NCBI RefSeq assembly: GCF_900454025.1
Contig: NZ_UGQM01000001.1
Location: forward strand, 5,518,001 to 5,582,000
Length of the DNA stretch: 64,000 bases
Direction of reading: 5' to 3'
DNA from: Mycolicibacterium gilvum
Lineage (GTDB): Bacteria; Actinomycetota; Actinomycetes; Mycobacteriales; Mycobacteriaceae
In this document: in pieces, positions 56,031 through 64,000 of the stretch
How positions within the stretch are numbered: the stretch's first letter is position 1
Layout of the letters: the number at the start of each line of letters is the position of its first letter
Program-made: the position numbers and the translations under genes
The notes under the pieces: generated by a model
Database searches by the model: none
What the model was told of the DNA's origin: nothing
Seen by the model: only the letters and a program-made list of their open reading frames with translations

Positions 56031-56696
56031 GTGGCTCTTTCCGAGGCGCCGTCCTCTGCCCCGACACGGACCGACATCCGGGTCTACCTGTTGGTCGAGG
56101 ATCTGCAGCAGCAGTTCGCCGCCTACCTGGGCACCCCGACCCGGGCCCGCGGCTACCCGCCGTACGCCGGTGAGCACGCGCTGATCGTCGAGGTGTCACC
56201 GGCGCTGGCCATCGAACGGGTCATCGACCTCGCACTGCGCGAGGTGCCGGGCATTCAGCCGGGAATCCTGTACGTGGAGCGGCAGTTCGGCGTACTGGAG
56301 ATCCATTCGGGCGACCTGGCCGATGTGCGCCGCGCCGGCGAGGCGATCCTGACGGGCACGCGGAGCTCGGCGAGCGACCAGCTGCGGCCCAGGGTCCTCT
56401 ACCACGACGTGATCGAGGACATCACCGATCAGCACGCGGTCATCCTGAACCGCAACCGGCAGGCCTCGATGGTGCTGCCCGGGCAGTCGCTGCTGGTCTA
56501 CGAGATGACCCCCGCACTGTTCGCCGCCGTCGCGGCCAACGAGGCCGAACGCGCCGCACCCGGCCTCACCCTGGTCGACGTGCAGATGATCGGCGCGGCG
56601 GGCAGGCTCTACATCAGTGGCAGCACCGAAGACGTGGTGGTGGCGCGAGACCGCATCACCGAGGTCCTCGCAGCGATCGAAGGGCGGGAGCATTGA
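56031..56696 (+). CDS. BMC-T shell protein (tandem BMC domains), copy 2
   Basis: 221 residues from GTG. Two BMC domains (about 15-105 and 120-215): ERQFGVLEIHSGDLADVRRAGEAIL and MIGAAGRLYISGSTEDVVVARDR close them. It resembles copy 1 (RQHAVILNRNRQASMVLPGQSLLV versus QHAFLINRNKIGSMVLAGESLYV), so the two BMC-T genes are paralogues, probably with different pores. Overlaps the kinase gene (TTGA). Confidence 0.92.
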   Translation: MALSEAPSSAPTRTDIRVYLLVEDLQQQFAAYLGTPTRARGYPPYAGEHALIVEVSPALAIERVIDLALREVPGIQPGILYVERQFGVLEIHSGDLADVRRAGEAILTGTRSSASDQLRPRVLYHDVIEDITDQHAVILNRNRQASMVLPGQSLLVYEMTPALFAAVAANEAERAAPGLTLVDVQMIGAAGRLYISGSTEDVVVARDRITEVLAAIEGREH

Positions 56697-57685
56697 CGGC
56701 AGACTTCACCGACGACCAGGCCGTCGCCGAGAAGGCGCTGGCGGCGTTCGACCTGCCCCAGGGATCGGCTCTGCGGCTGCTCAACCTGTCGGAGAACGCG
56801 ACCTACGCGGTCGAGGAGCCCGGCTGCGGGCACCGGTCCATCCTGCGGGTGCACCGCAAGGACTATCACCGTGTCGACCAGATCGAATCCGAGCTGATGT
56901 GGCTCGACGCGCTGCGCCGGGACAGCGACGTGACGGTGCCGACCGTGATCCCCGCCCACGACGGGCGCCGCGTGGTCACGGTGCAACACGACGGAGACGA
57001 ACGGCACGTGGTCCACTTCGAGATGGTGCCCGGCGCCGAACCGGATGAGGACACGGTGACCTCCACCGCCTTCCACACGCTGGGCTGCATCACCGCCGCG
57101 CTGCACGACCACGCCCGCAGCTGGCAGCGACCGTCCGGGTTCAGCCGCTTCGCGTGGGACTGGGAGCACAGCCTCGGCGGAACCCCGCGGTGGGGCCGGT
57201 GGCGTGACGCCGTCGGCGTGGGCGAACACGAGGCCGACGTCCTCACCCGGGCCGAGGCACTGCTGCACCGGCGCCTCACCGACTACGGCACCGGCCCCGA
57301 CACCTTCGGACTGGTCCACGCCGATCTGCGGCTGGCCAACCTGCTCGTCGACGACGACACGATCACCGTGATCGACTTCGACGACTGCGGAATGGGCTGG
57401 TACTTCTACGATTTCGGCACCGCGGTGTCATTCTTCGAGGATCATCCGTCGGTCCCCGAATGGCAGGACGCCTGGGTGAGCGGGTACCGCAGCCGTCGCC
57501 CGATCAGCGCTGCCGACGAGGACATGCTGGCCTCGTTCATCCTGCTGCGCCGACTGTTGCTGCTGGCGTGGATGGGCACCCACAGTCATTCCAAGGAGTC
57601 CCAGGCGATCTCGGTGACCTACGCGGCAGGCAGCTGCACACTCGCCGAGCACTACCTGAGCTCCGACGGACACCGAATTTTCTGA
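56693..57685 (+). CDS. Aminoglycoside-phosphotransferase-fold kinase, probable 1-amino-2-propanol kinase
   Basis: 330 residues from TTG 56693, overlapping the BMC-T stop. Kinase motifs: N-lobe [14 protein letters not shown], catalytic [15 protein letters not shown] (H209, D211) and metal-binding [10 protein letters not shown]. In the M. smegmatis aminoacetone-utilisation microcompartment the corresponding kinase phosphorylates (S)-1-amino-2-propanol. It provides the substrate of the PLP phospho-lyase. No targeting helix is obvious, so it may act in the cytosol. Confidence 0.85.
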   Translation: MTADFTDDQAVAEKALAAFDLPQGSALRLLNLSENATYAVEEPGCGHRSILRVHRKDYHRVDQIESELMWLDALRRDSDVTVPTVIPAHDGRRVVTVQHDGDERHVVHFEMVPGAEPDEDTVTSTAFHTLGCITAALHDHARSWQRPSGFSRFAWDWEHSLGGTPRWGRWRDAVGVGEHEADVLTRAEALLHRRLTDYGTGPDTFGLVHADLRLANLLVDDDTITVIDFDDCGMGWYFYDFGTAVSFFEDHPSVPEWQDAWVSGYRSRRPISAADEDMLASFILLRRLLLLAWMGTHSHSKESQAISVTYAAGSCTLAEHYLSSDGHRIF

Positions 57686-57710
57686 TCCTCGTTCGAAAGG
57701 ATTTGTCGCT

Positions 57711-58490
57711 ATGTTCAGTTCGTTGCAGGGCCGGTCGGCCGTCGTCACCGGAGGCAGCAAGGGCATCGGGCGGGGAATCGCCGAGACGTTCGCGCGCGCC
57801 GGCATCAACGTGGTCATCACCGCGCGCACGCAGGCCGACATCGACCGCACGGTCGCCGACCTGTCAGGGCTTGCCGGCTCCGTCACCGGTGTCACCGCCG
57901 ATGTGACGAGCCCCGAGGACTGCCGCCGCGTCGTCGAGACGGCGGTGGAGCGCAACGGCGGACTGGACATCGTGTGCCCCAACGCCGGGATCTTCCCGTC
58001 CGGGCGGCTGGCCGACCTGACCCCCGAGGACATCGAGGCGGTCCTCGGCGTGAACTTCAAGGGCACCGTCTACATCGTGCAGGCCGCGCTGGACGCGCTG
58101 ACCGCCAGTGGTCACGGCCGCGTGATCATCACCTCGTCCATCACCGGACCCGTCACCGGTTTCCCCGGCTGGTCGCACTACGGCGCGAGCAAGGCCGCCC
58201 AGCTCGGCTTCCTGCGCACCGCCGCGATCGAGTTGGCGCCGAAGAAGATCACCGTGAATGCCGTGCTGCCGGGCAACATCCTCACCGAGGGCCTGATCGA
58301 GATGGGCCAGACATACATCGACCAGATGGCCGCCGCGGTGCCCGCGGGCAAGCTCGGGGAGGTCGCCGACATCGGCAACGCCGCACTGTTCTTCGCCACC
58401 GACGAGGCGTCCTACATCACCGGGCAGTCCCTGGTGGTCGACGGAGGCCAGATCCTGCCCGAATCGCCGGAGGCGCTCGCCGACCTGTAG
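57711..58490 (+). CDS. SDR, probable (S)-1-amino-2-propanol dehydrogenase
   Basis: 259 residues. [10 protein letters not shown] cofactor loop, TARTQAD after strand 2, CPNAGIFP, Ser in TSSITGP and YGASK (Tyr, Lys); the C-terminal [20 protein letters not shown] is typical. The homologous gene in the M. smegmatis RMM locus encodes an S-1-amino-2-propanol dehydrogenase that interconverts aminoacetone and aminopropanol. Here it would feed aminoacetone into the pathway and may recycle NAD(H). Confidence 0.82.
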   Translation: MFSSLQGRSAVVTGGSKGIGRGIAETFARAGINVVITARTQADIDRTVADLSGLAGSVTGVTADVTSPEDCRRVVETAVERNGGLDIVCPNAGIFPSGRLADLTPEDIEAVLGVNFKGTVYIVQAALDALTASGHGRVIITSSITGPVTGFPGWSHYGASKAAQLGFLRTAAIELAPKKITVNAVLPGNILTEGLIEMGQTYIDQMAAAVPAGKLGEVADIGNAALFFATDEASYITGQSLVVDGGQILPESPEALADL

Positions 58491-58505
58491 GGACGTACCC
58501 TAGAT

Positions 58506-58518
58506 TTGGTCGAACCAA
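58506..58518. promoter_or_regulatory. GntR autoregulatory operator
   Basis: TTGGTCGAACCAA is a perfect palindrome with 3-nt centre, adjoining a TAGATT -10-like hexamer (58501-58506) and 22 bp before the GntR GTG. The GGTnnnACC core is shared with the site in the microcompartment promoter spacer. Confidence 0.65.
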
Positions 58519-58540
58519 TTGGCGTAGGCGAGGAGGCCCG

Positions 58541-59323
58541 GTGCCCACTCAGACCGAAGATCTGCGGCGGCGCATCGTGGCCGACATCAACGCGGGCAAG
58601 CCCGGGACCAAACTGGGCAGCGAACGCGAGCTCGCCGAGCGTTACCGCACCAGCCGGTCGAGCCTGCGGCAGGTACTGGCCGCCCTCGAGGAGGCGGGGC
58701 TCGTCGACCGGGTCATCGGCCGCGCCGGCGGCATCTTCATCAGCCACGCACAGGTTCAGCGCAGCCTGACCGACGTCGTCGGGGTTCCGGCCTTCCTCGC
58801 CAGCCAGGGCTACGTCGCGGGGACCCGGGTGCTGTCGACCAAGATGACCGCACCCGACGCCACCACACAACAGGCCCTCGGGATCTCGGCCGACGACTTC
58901 GTCATCGAGATCCAGCGGTTGCGCCTGGCCGACGGTTCGCCGATCTCGTTGGAGCTGGCCCAGTTTCCGGCCGAGGTCTTCCCGGGGCTGCTCGAACAGC
59001 AGCTCGGCGGATCGCTCTACGAAATTCTGGAGAGCGAGTACGGACTGGTCACCGCGCGCGCCGACGAACGGATCGAGGCGGTCAACGCGACGCCCGAGGA
59101 GGCCAACCTGCTCGGCATCAAGTCCCGCTCGGCGCTGCTGCTCATCACTCGGATCGCCTACGACCAGCACGACAACCCGTGCGAGTTCTCCCGCGACCTG
59201 TTCCGCGGTGACCGGACCCGCCTGGCGGTGACCGCGCAGGGCCGTGGCGTCGGCGTCTCCCCATCGGTGGCCGCGGCGTCGGTCGCACTGCACGGCCCGC
59301 TCGCGAAAGCGCCGTCAGCGTAG
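58541..59323 (+). CDS. GntR-family regulator with UTRA domain (HutC-like)
   Basis: 260 residues from GTG, GAGGAGG upstream. Winged HTH (about 5-70: [31 protein letters not shown]) and a UTRA ligand domain (about 85-245: [46 protein letters not shown]). UTRA proteins sense small metabolites and usually repress their neighbours. Last gene of the microcompartment operon direction but with its own promoter and operator, so likely the repressor of the microcompartment and diol dehydratase operons. The inducer may be an aminopropanol-type compound. Confidence 0.9.
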   Translation: MPTQTEDLRRRIVADINAGKPGTKLGSERELAERYRTSRSSLRQVLAALEEAGLVDRVIGRAGGIFISHAQVQRSLTDVVGVPAFLASQGYVAGTRVLSTKMTAPDATTQQALGISADDFVIEIQRLRLADGSPISLELAQFPAEVFPGLLEQQLGGSLYEILESEYGLVTARADERIEAVNATPEEANLLGIKSRSALLLITRIAYDQHDNPCEFSRDLFRGDRTRLAVTAQGRGVGVSPSVAAASVALHGPLAKAPSA

Positions 59324-59378
59324 CGGGTCGCGCGCGCCGACTACCGTGGTGGCGGTCTCGCGAGGCAGAGTGGGGCCC

Positions 59379-60263
59379 ATGACCCGCTCCCCCGGCGCCG
59401 GCAGGTTCGCGCCGAGCCCGTCGGCGGATCTGCATATCGGCAACCTGCGCACCGCCGTGCTGGCGTGGTTGTTCGCCCGGTCCACCGGCAGGCGGTTCCT
59501 GATGCGCGTCGAGGACCTCGACGACCGCACCCACACCGACATCGCCGACCACCAGCTCGCCGATCTGGCGGCACTGGGCGTCACCTGGGACGGCGACGCG
59601 ACCCGCCAGACCGAACATCCCGAACGCTACGACGCGGTCGTGGACACCCTCGCCGGCCGCGGACTCCTGTTCGAATGTTTCTGCACGAGAAGAGATATCG
59701 CCCAGGCACCGCGTGCCCCCCATGCCCCCGAGGGCGCCTACCCCGGCACCTGCCGGGACCTGAGCGACGCCGACCGGGAACGGCGGCGTCACGAGACCGG
59801 GCGCCCACCCGCCCTGCGGCTGCGTTCCGACACGACGTCGCACACCGTGCACGACGTTCTGCACGGCGACTACACCGGGCTGGTCGACGACTTCGTCGTG
59901 CGCCGCGGCGACGGCGTCCCCGCCTACAACCTCGCCGTCGTCGTCGACGACGCGGCATCCGGTGTCGACCAGGTGGTGCGTGGTGACGATCTGCTCTCGT
60001 CGTCGCCGAGGCAGGCCTATCTCGCGCGACTCCTGGGCCACCCCGAGCCGGTGTACGCGCACGTACCGCTGGTCCTCAACGCCGACGGCGCCCGACTGGC
60101 CAAACGCGACGGCGCCGTCACGCTCGCGGAGATCGGACTGTCGAAGGCGCTCGCCCAGATCGCCGACTCTCTCGGATACACCGCGCGGTCGGTCGGGGAC
60201 ATGCTCGACGAGTTCGATCCCCGACGGTTACCGCGCGAGCCGTGGGTATACCAGCCGGGGTGA
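59379..60263 (+). CDS. gluQ: Glutamyl-Q tRNA(Asp) synthetase (GluQRS)
   Basis: 294 residues. A truncated class I glutamyl-tRNA synthetase without the anticodon-binding domain: [19 protein letters not shown] (HIGH-type motif), zinc ligands in CFCTRRD and YPGTCRD, and LAKRDGA (KMSKS-type). It attaches glutamate to queuosine 34 of tRNA(Asp). A frame extension to 59244 is ignored because it overlaps the GntR end. Confidence 0.88.
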   Translation: MTRSPGAGRFAPSPSADLHIGNLRTAVLAWLFARSTGRRFLMRVEDLDDRTHTDIADHQLADLAALGVTWDGDATRQTEHPERYDAVVDTLAGRGLLFECFCTRRDIAQAPRAPHAPEGAYPGTCRDLSDADRERRRHETGRPPALRLRSDTTSHTVHDVLHGDYTGLVDDFVVRRGDGVPAYNLAVVVDDAASGVDQVVRGDDLLSSSPRQAYLARLLGHPEPVYAHVPLVLNADGARLAKRDGAVTLAEIGLSKALAQIADSLGYTARSVGDMLDEFDPRRLPREPWVYQPG

Positions 60264-60307
60264 GCAGAACCCTTGGTCGGAGACGCCGAGATTGCTACCG
60301 TCCGCCG

Positions 60308-61771
60308 ATGGGCTACTCACGCAGAGTTCTGCTCGCGGTGCTCGCCGCGCTCGCAGTCCTGCTGACGGCGTGCGGCTCGTCGGGACCCGGTAACGCGGTG
60401 GAGTCCTCGGGCGTGCTGCGCGTCGGAACCGAGGGCGTCTACGCGCCGTTCAGCTTTCACGACCCCGCGACCGGTCAGCTCACCGGATACGACGTCGACG
60501 TGGCGCGCGCTGTCGGCGAGAAGCTCGGTGTGCAGGTCGAATTCGTCGAGACGCCGTGGGACTCGATGTTCGCCGCGTTGGAGGCCAACCGCTTCGACGT
60601 CGTCGCGAACCAGGTGACCATCACCGGTGAGCGGCAGCAGAAGTACGACCTGTCGGAGCCGTATTCGATCGGCGAGGGCGTGATCGTGACCCGGGCCGGC
60701 GACTCCTCGATCACGTCGCTGGACGACCTCGAAGGCAAGCTCGCCGCCCAGAACACCACCAGCAACTGGGCGACCGTCGCCCGCGACGCCGGCGCACGCA
60801 TCGAATCGGTGGAGGGGCTCACCCAGGCGATGGCCCTGCTCAGCCAGGGCCGCGTCGATGTCGTGGTCAACGACAGCCTGTCGATCTACGCCTACCTCGC
60901 CGAAACCGGCGACGCCGGTGTCACGATCGCCGGCACCACTGGGGAGAAGAGCGAACAGGGATTCGCGGCGCGGAAGAACTCCGGGCTGCTGCCCGACCTC
61001 GACGCGGCCGTCGAGGAGCTGCGGTCCGACGGCACGCTGGCCGAGATCTCGCAGAAGTACCTCAAGACCAACGCCTCCGGCGGGCAGGACGCACCGCAGG
61101 TCCAGCCGCGCTCGGCGCTGCAGCTCGTGCTCGACAACCTGTGGCCGCTGGCGAAGGCCGCGCTGACGATGACGATCCCGCTGACGGTCATCAGCTTCGT
61201 TATCGGGCTGGTGATCGCGCTCGGGGTGGCGTTGGCACGCCTGTCGTCGAATGTGGTCCTGACCAATCTGGCGCGGTTCTACATCTCGGTCATTCGCGGC
61301 ACCCCGCTGCTGGTGCAGTTGTTCATCGTGTTCTTCGCGCTGCCCGAGTTCGGCGTCAGGATCGATCCGTTCCCCGCGGCGGTGATCGCGTTCAGCCTCA
61401 ACGTCGGTGGCTACGCCGCCGAGATCATCCGGTCGGCGATCCAGAGCATCCCGAAGGGTCAGTGGGAGGCTGCGGAGACGATCGGGCTGAACTACGTCGG
61501 CGCGCTGCGCCGGATCATCCTGCCGCAGGCCACCCGGGTCGCGGTGCCGCCGCTGTCGAACACGTTGATCTCACTGGTCAAAGATACTTCCCTCGCGTCA
61601 ACGATTTTGGTCACCGAACTGCTGCGGCAGGCCCAGATCATCGCGGCCCCGACGTTCGAGTTCTTCGCGCTCTACGGCACCGCCGCGGTGTACTACTGGG
61701 TGATCTGCCTGGTGCTGTCGTTCGGGCAGGCGAGATTCGAACGCCGACTGGAAAGGTATGTGGCGAAATGA
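60308..61771 (+). CDS. Amino-acid ABC transporter, fused binding lipoprotein and permease
   Basis: 487 residues. Lipobox AVLLTAC with modified C22, then a type 3 periplasmic binding domain (about 35-255: [34 protein letters not shown]) and a HisM/GlnP-type permease (about 275-480) with the EAA-type loop [22 protein letters not shown]. Uptake of polar amino acids, glutamine- or cystine-like; specificity unknown. Fusion means one binding domain is tethered per permease subunit. Overlaps the ATPase gene by ATGA. Confidence 0.9.
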   Translation: MGYSRRVLLAVLAALAVLLTACGSSGPGNAVESSGVLRVGTEGVYAPFSFHDPATGQLTGYDVDVARAVGEKLGVQVEFVETPWDSMFAALEANRFDVVANQVTITGERQQKYDLSEPYSIGEGVIVTRAGDSSITSLDDLEGKLAAQNTTSNWATVARDAGARIESVEGLTQAMALLSQGRVDVVVNDSLSIYAYLAETGDAGVTIAGTTGEKSEQGFAARKNSGLLPDLDAAVEELRSDGTLAEISQKYLKTNASGGQDAPQVQPRSALQLVLDNLWPLAKAALTMTIPLTVISFVIGLVIALGVALARLSSNVVLTNLARFYISVIRGTPLLVQLFIVFFALPEFGVRIDPFPAAVIAFSLNVGGYAAEIIRSAIQSIPKGQWEAAETIGLNYVGALRRIILPQATRVAVPPLSNTLISLVKDTSLASTILVTELLRQAQIIAAPTFEFFALYGTAAVYYWVICLVLSFGQARFERRLERYVAK

Positions 61772-62526
61772 CGAGCGAGACCTGCGTCGCCGCACGGGAG
61801 GTGCACAAATCGTTCGGGCCGCTGGACGTTCTCAAAGGCGTGTCGTTCACCGTGCCGCGCGGGTCGGCGACGGCGATCATCGGTCCGTCCGGCTCCGGCA
61901 AGACCACGTTGTTGCGCACCCTCAACGCCCTCGACGTCGCCGACTCTGGCGTGATCACCGTCGGTGACGTCGAGATCGACTTCGCCCGACCGGTGCCGAA
62001 GGACCAGCTGCGCCGCTACCAGGCGCAGAGCGGCTTCGTCTTCCAGTCGCACAACCTCTTTCCGCACAAGACGGTGCTGCAGAACCTCACCGAGGGGCCG
62101 ATCGTCGGGCAGCGCCGACCCCGCGACGAGGTCGAGGCGGAGGCGGTCGAACTGCTCGAGCAGGTCGGGCTCAAGGACAAGCGCGACAGCTACCCGTTCC
62201 AGCTGTCGGGCGGCCAGCAGCAGCGGGTCGGGATCGCCCGCGCGTTGGCGCTCAAGCCCAAGGTGGTGCTGTTCGACGAGCCGACGTCGGCACTTGATCC
62301 CGAACTCGTCGGCGAGGTGCTCGGGGTGATCAGGGACCTCGCGGTGCAGGGCTGGACGCTGGTGGTGGTCACCCATGAGATCCAGTTCGCCCGAGGGGTT
62401 TCCGATCAGGTGCTGTTCACCGATCAGGGCGTGATCCTCGAACAGGGCTCCCCCGCCGAGGTCATCGGCGATCCGAAGGAGGAGCGGACGCGGCAGTTCC
62501 TGCAGCGGATCCTCAACCCGCTGTAG
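61768..62526 (+). CDS. Amino-acid ABC transporter ATP-binding protein
   Basis: 252 residues. Walker [11 protein letters not shown] (38-47), Q-loop [11 protein letters not shown], signature [15 protein letters not shown], Walker [15 protein letters not shown] and H-loop VVVTHE. A GlnQ/HisP-type ATPase for polar amino acid uptake, energising the fused binding protein/permease encoded just before it. A long upstream frame extension is spurious. Confidence 0.95.
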   Translation: MTSETCVAAREVHKSFGPLDVLKGVSFTVPRGSATAIIGPSGSGKTTLLRTLNALDVADSGVITVGDVEIDFARPVPKDQLRRYQAQSGFVFQSHNLFPHKTVLQNLTEGPIVGQRRPRDEVEAEAVELLEQVGLKDKRDSYPFQLSGGQQQRVGIARALALKPKVVLFDEPTSALDPELVGEVLGVIRDLAVQGWTLVVVTHEIQFARGVSDQVLFTDQGVILEQGSPAEVIGDPKEERTRQFLQRILNPL

Positions 62527-62551
62527 TGCTCGCCGTGAGATTCTGTCCGGC

Positions 62552-63919
62552 ATGGCCAGTGATGAAGCGGACGTACTGATCGTCGGCGCCGGGATCTCCG
62601 GGTTGATCGCCGCCCGCACGGTGTTGGCCGCCGGGCTGACGCCGCTCGTCGTCGAGGCCGACACCCGCGTCGGCGGCCGGGTGCTGACCGAGGAACTCGC
62701 CGGATTGCCGATGGAGCTCGGCGCGCAGTGGATCGGTGACACCCACCACCGGATGTTCGCGCTCGCCGCCGAACTCGGCGTCGACACCTACCCACAGTAC
62801 GACGACGGCGAGACCTCCTATGAGCTTGCCGGCACAGGCGTGTTGCGCGGCAACGACTTCCACGAACGCTTCGCCGACGAGCTGGCCGAACTGGAGAAGG
62901 TGCTGCGGCGTCTCGACGAACTCGCCGCGGAGGTCTCCCCGGCGACGCCGTGGACCGCCCCGCACGCCGCCGAGTGGGACGCCGTCACCGCCGGAGCGTG
63001 GTACGACGAGCAGGGCCTCTCGCCGGTCGCGCGCACGCTGCTGGAGATCTGCACGGTCGGGATCCTCGCTGTCCCGACCGTCGAGGTGTCGTTCCTGCAC
63101 CTGCTGTTCACCATTCAGACCTGCGGGGTGACCGCCGAACTGTTCGCCGAGTCCGAAGGCGGTGCGCAGACGACCCGATTCGTCGGTGGCACCGCGGAGA
63201 TCCCGAAGCGGCTTGCGGCGTTGATCTCCGACCACATCGTGCTCGACTCCCCGGTGCAGCTCATCGAGCACGCCGCCGACAGCGTCACGCTGCACTGCCG
63301 CGGCGGCCGCATCGCACGGGGCCGGCGGGTCATCGTCGCGGTGTCCCCGACGCTGGCCGGGCGCATCATGTACGACCCGCCGCTGTCGGGGTACCGCGAT
63401 CAGCTCACGCAGCGGATGCCGAACTCGGCCGCGATGAAGGCGTTCTTCGTCTACGACGAACCGTTCTGGCGCGCCGACGGACTCAACGGCCAACTCATCT
63501 CCGACATCGGGCCGGCGCGGATGAGCAATGACACCTGCATCCAGGGCGACGATCACGGAGTGATCCTGCTGTTCCTCGAAGGCGAGCAGGCCCGCACGCA
63601 CAGTCGCTGGTCCGAGGAGGAACGTCGCGAGGCGTTGACCGCCGAGCTCGTGCGCCATTTCGGCGACCGCGCGGCCCGTCCGTCGCACTACGTCGACGGC
63701 GAGTGGGGCAGCCGCCAGTGGACGCGCGGGTGCTACAACGCCAACTGCGGGCCGCTGGTGTGGACCACCTACGGGGCCGCGCTCGCCGAACCGATCGGCG
63801 TGATCCACTGGGCGTCCACCGACACGGCCGTGGAATGGAGCGCCTACATGGAGGGCGCGGTGGAGGCCGGTGAGCGTGCAGCCCGTGAGGTCATCGGGTC
63901 GCTGGCACGCCGGCGCTGA
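62552..63919 (+). CDS. Flavin monoamine oxidase family protein
   Basis: 455 residues. FAD fold VLIVGAGISGLIAARTV (GxGxxG at 12-17), GGRVLTEE, and the C-terminal monoamine-oxidase segment IHWASTDTAVEWSAYMEGAVEAGERAA. Oxidises primary or polyamine substrates to aldehydes with H2O2. It follows the ABC transporter by 25 bp in the same direction, so it may act on the imported compound. Its 3' end overlaps the next gene on the other strand by 29 bp. Confidence 0.9.
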   Translation: MASDEADVLIVGAGISGLIAARTVLAAGLTPLVVEADTRVGGRVLTEELAGLPMELGAQWIGDTHHRMFALAAELGVDTYPQYDDGETSYELAGTGVLRGNDFHERFADELAELEKVLRRLDELAAEVSPATPWTAPHAAEWDAVTAGAWYDEQGLSPVARTLLEICTVGILAVPTVEVSFLHLLFTIQTCGVTAELFAESEGGAQTTRFVGGTAEIPKRLAALISDHIVLDSPVQLIEHAADSVTLHCRGGRIARGRRVIVAVSPTLAGRIMYDPPLSGYRDQLTQRMPNSAAMKAFFVYDEPFWRADGLNGQLISDIGPARMSNDTCIQGDDHGVILLFLEGEQARTHSRWSEEERREALTAELVRHFGDRAARPSHYVDGEWGSRQWTRGCYNANCGPLVWTTYGAALAEPIGVIHWASTDTAVEWSAYMEGAVEAGERAAREVIGSLARRR

Positions 63920-64000
63920 CGTAGAACCGTGCCGCTCGGCGGATCGCCTCAGACGTCGGAGACGGATGCCAGCCCAGTTCACGTTCTGCCTTCGTGTGAT
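63891..64000 (-). CDS. NAD-dependent epimerase/dehydratase, C-terminal fragment
   Basis: Only the last about 36 codons are inside the window, entering from the right edge and ending at TGA 63893-63891. The peptide HTKAERELGWHPSPTSEAIRRAARFYVSAG-like end (key KAERELGW followed by a helix) is typical of the C-terminus of NAD-dependent sugar epimerases/dehydratases such as the HpnA group. The rest lies outside, so the call is tentative. Confidence 0.5.
   Translation of the reverse strand, partial: HTKAERELGWHPSPTSEAIRRAARFYVSAGVPATR

Overview
The window is high-GC (roughly two thirds G+C) actinobacterial DNA. Its left half follows the Mycobacterium tuberculosis gene order I recall from leuA to lucA: leuA, dnaQ-like, murT/gatD, recR, ebfC, Rv3717-type amidase, SRPBCC protein, FAD oxidase/cyclopropane-synthase pair, dnaX, aminotransferase, SRP RNA, tRNA-Ser, lucA. 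GTG/TTG starts, ATGA/GTGA overlaps, apparent leaderless starts, a mycofactocin-type SDR and an RMM-type microcompartment point to a fast-growing Mycolicibacterium related to M. smegmatis.

Layout. 1-3.4 kb: end of a glutamate-synthase-like gene, a sarcosine-oxidase-like flavoprotein, an XRE-cupin regulator and an unknown protein. 3.4-5.4 kb: leuA behind a leader-peptide attenuator. 5.4-22.8 kb: housekeeping block (DNA repair and replication, peptidoglycan amidation and hydrolysis, lipid enzymes, SRP RNA, tRNA-Ser, LucA, a PepA-type protease, an orphan thioesterase). 22.8-26.6 kb: LigD-type polymerase, ligase LigC and a DUF222/HNH protein. 26.7-40.4 kb: a catabolic island of three P450s, five SDRs, two LLM flavoproteins, a nitroreductase, a VOC protein, a SnoaL protein and a GMC oxidoreductase. 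Five of its promoters carry the same 16-bp operator (YTGTACGANYGTAYAG). A second LigC paralogue follows at 40.5 kb. 41.5-44.8 kb: a TetR gene divergent from an operon of two paralogous membrane proteins plus oxidase subunits III and IV, with two TGACTYRARTCA-type sites between them. 45-51 kb (minus strand): APC permease, a fused large/medium B12 diol dehydratase, its small subunit and its reactivase. 51.5-59.3 kb (plus strand): a complete RMM/AUM bacterial microcompartment operon (PLP enzyme, aldehyde dehydrogenase, two BMC-T, BMC-P, BMC-H, an unknown cargo-like protein, aminopropanol kinase, SDR, GntR regulator). 59.4-64 kb: GluQ, an amino-acid ABC transporter with fused binding protein and permease, a flavin monoamine oxidase and the end of a sugar-epimerase-like gene.

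The most interesting part is 45.5-59.3 kb. The microcompartment pathway (1-amino-2-propanol, phosphorylation, phospholyase, propionaldehyde, propionyl-CoA) is divergently paired with a B12 diol dehydratase that would also make propionaldehyde from 1,2-propanediol. The two branches would therefore meet at one aldehyde dehydrogenase. A UTRA-type GntR gene closes the operon, and GGT-ACC palindromes lie in the divergent promoter region (one between the -35 and -10 of the microcompartment promoter) and at the GntR gene itself. Identities rest on motif reading, length and gene context; no database search was possible.
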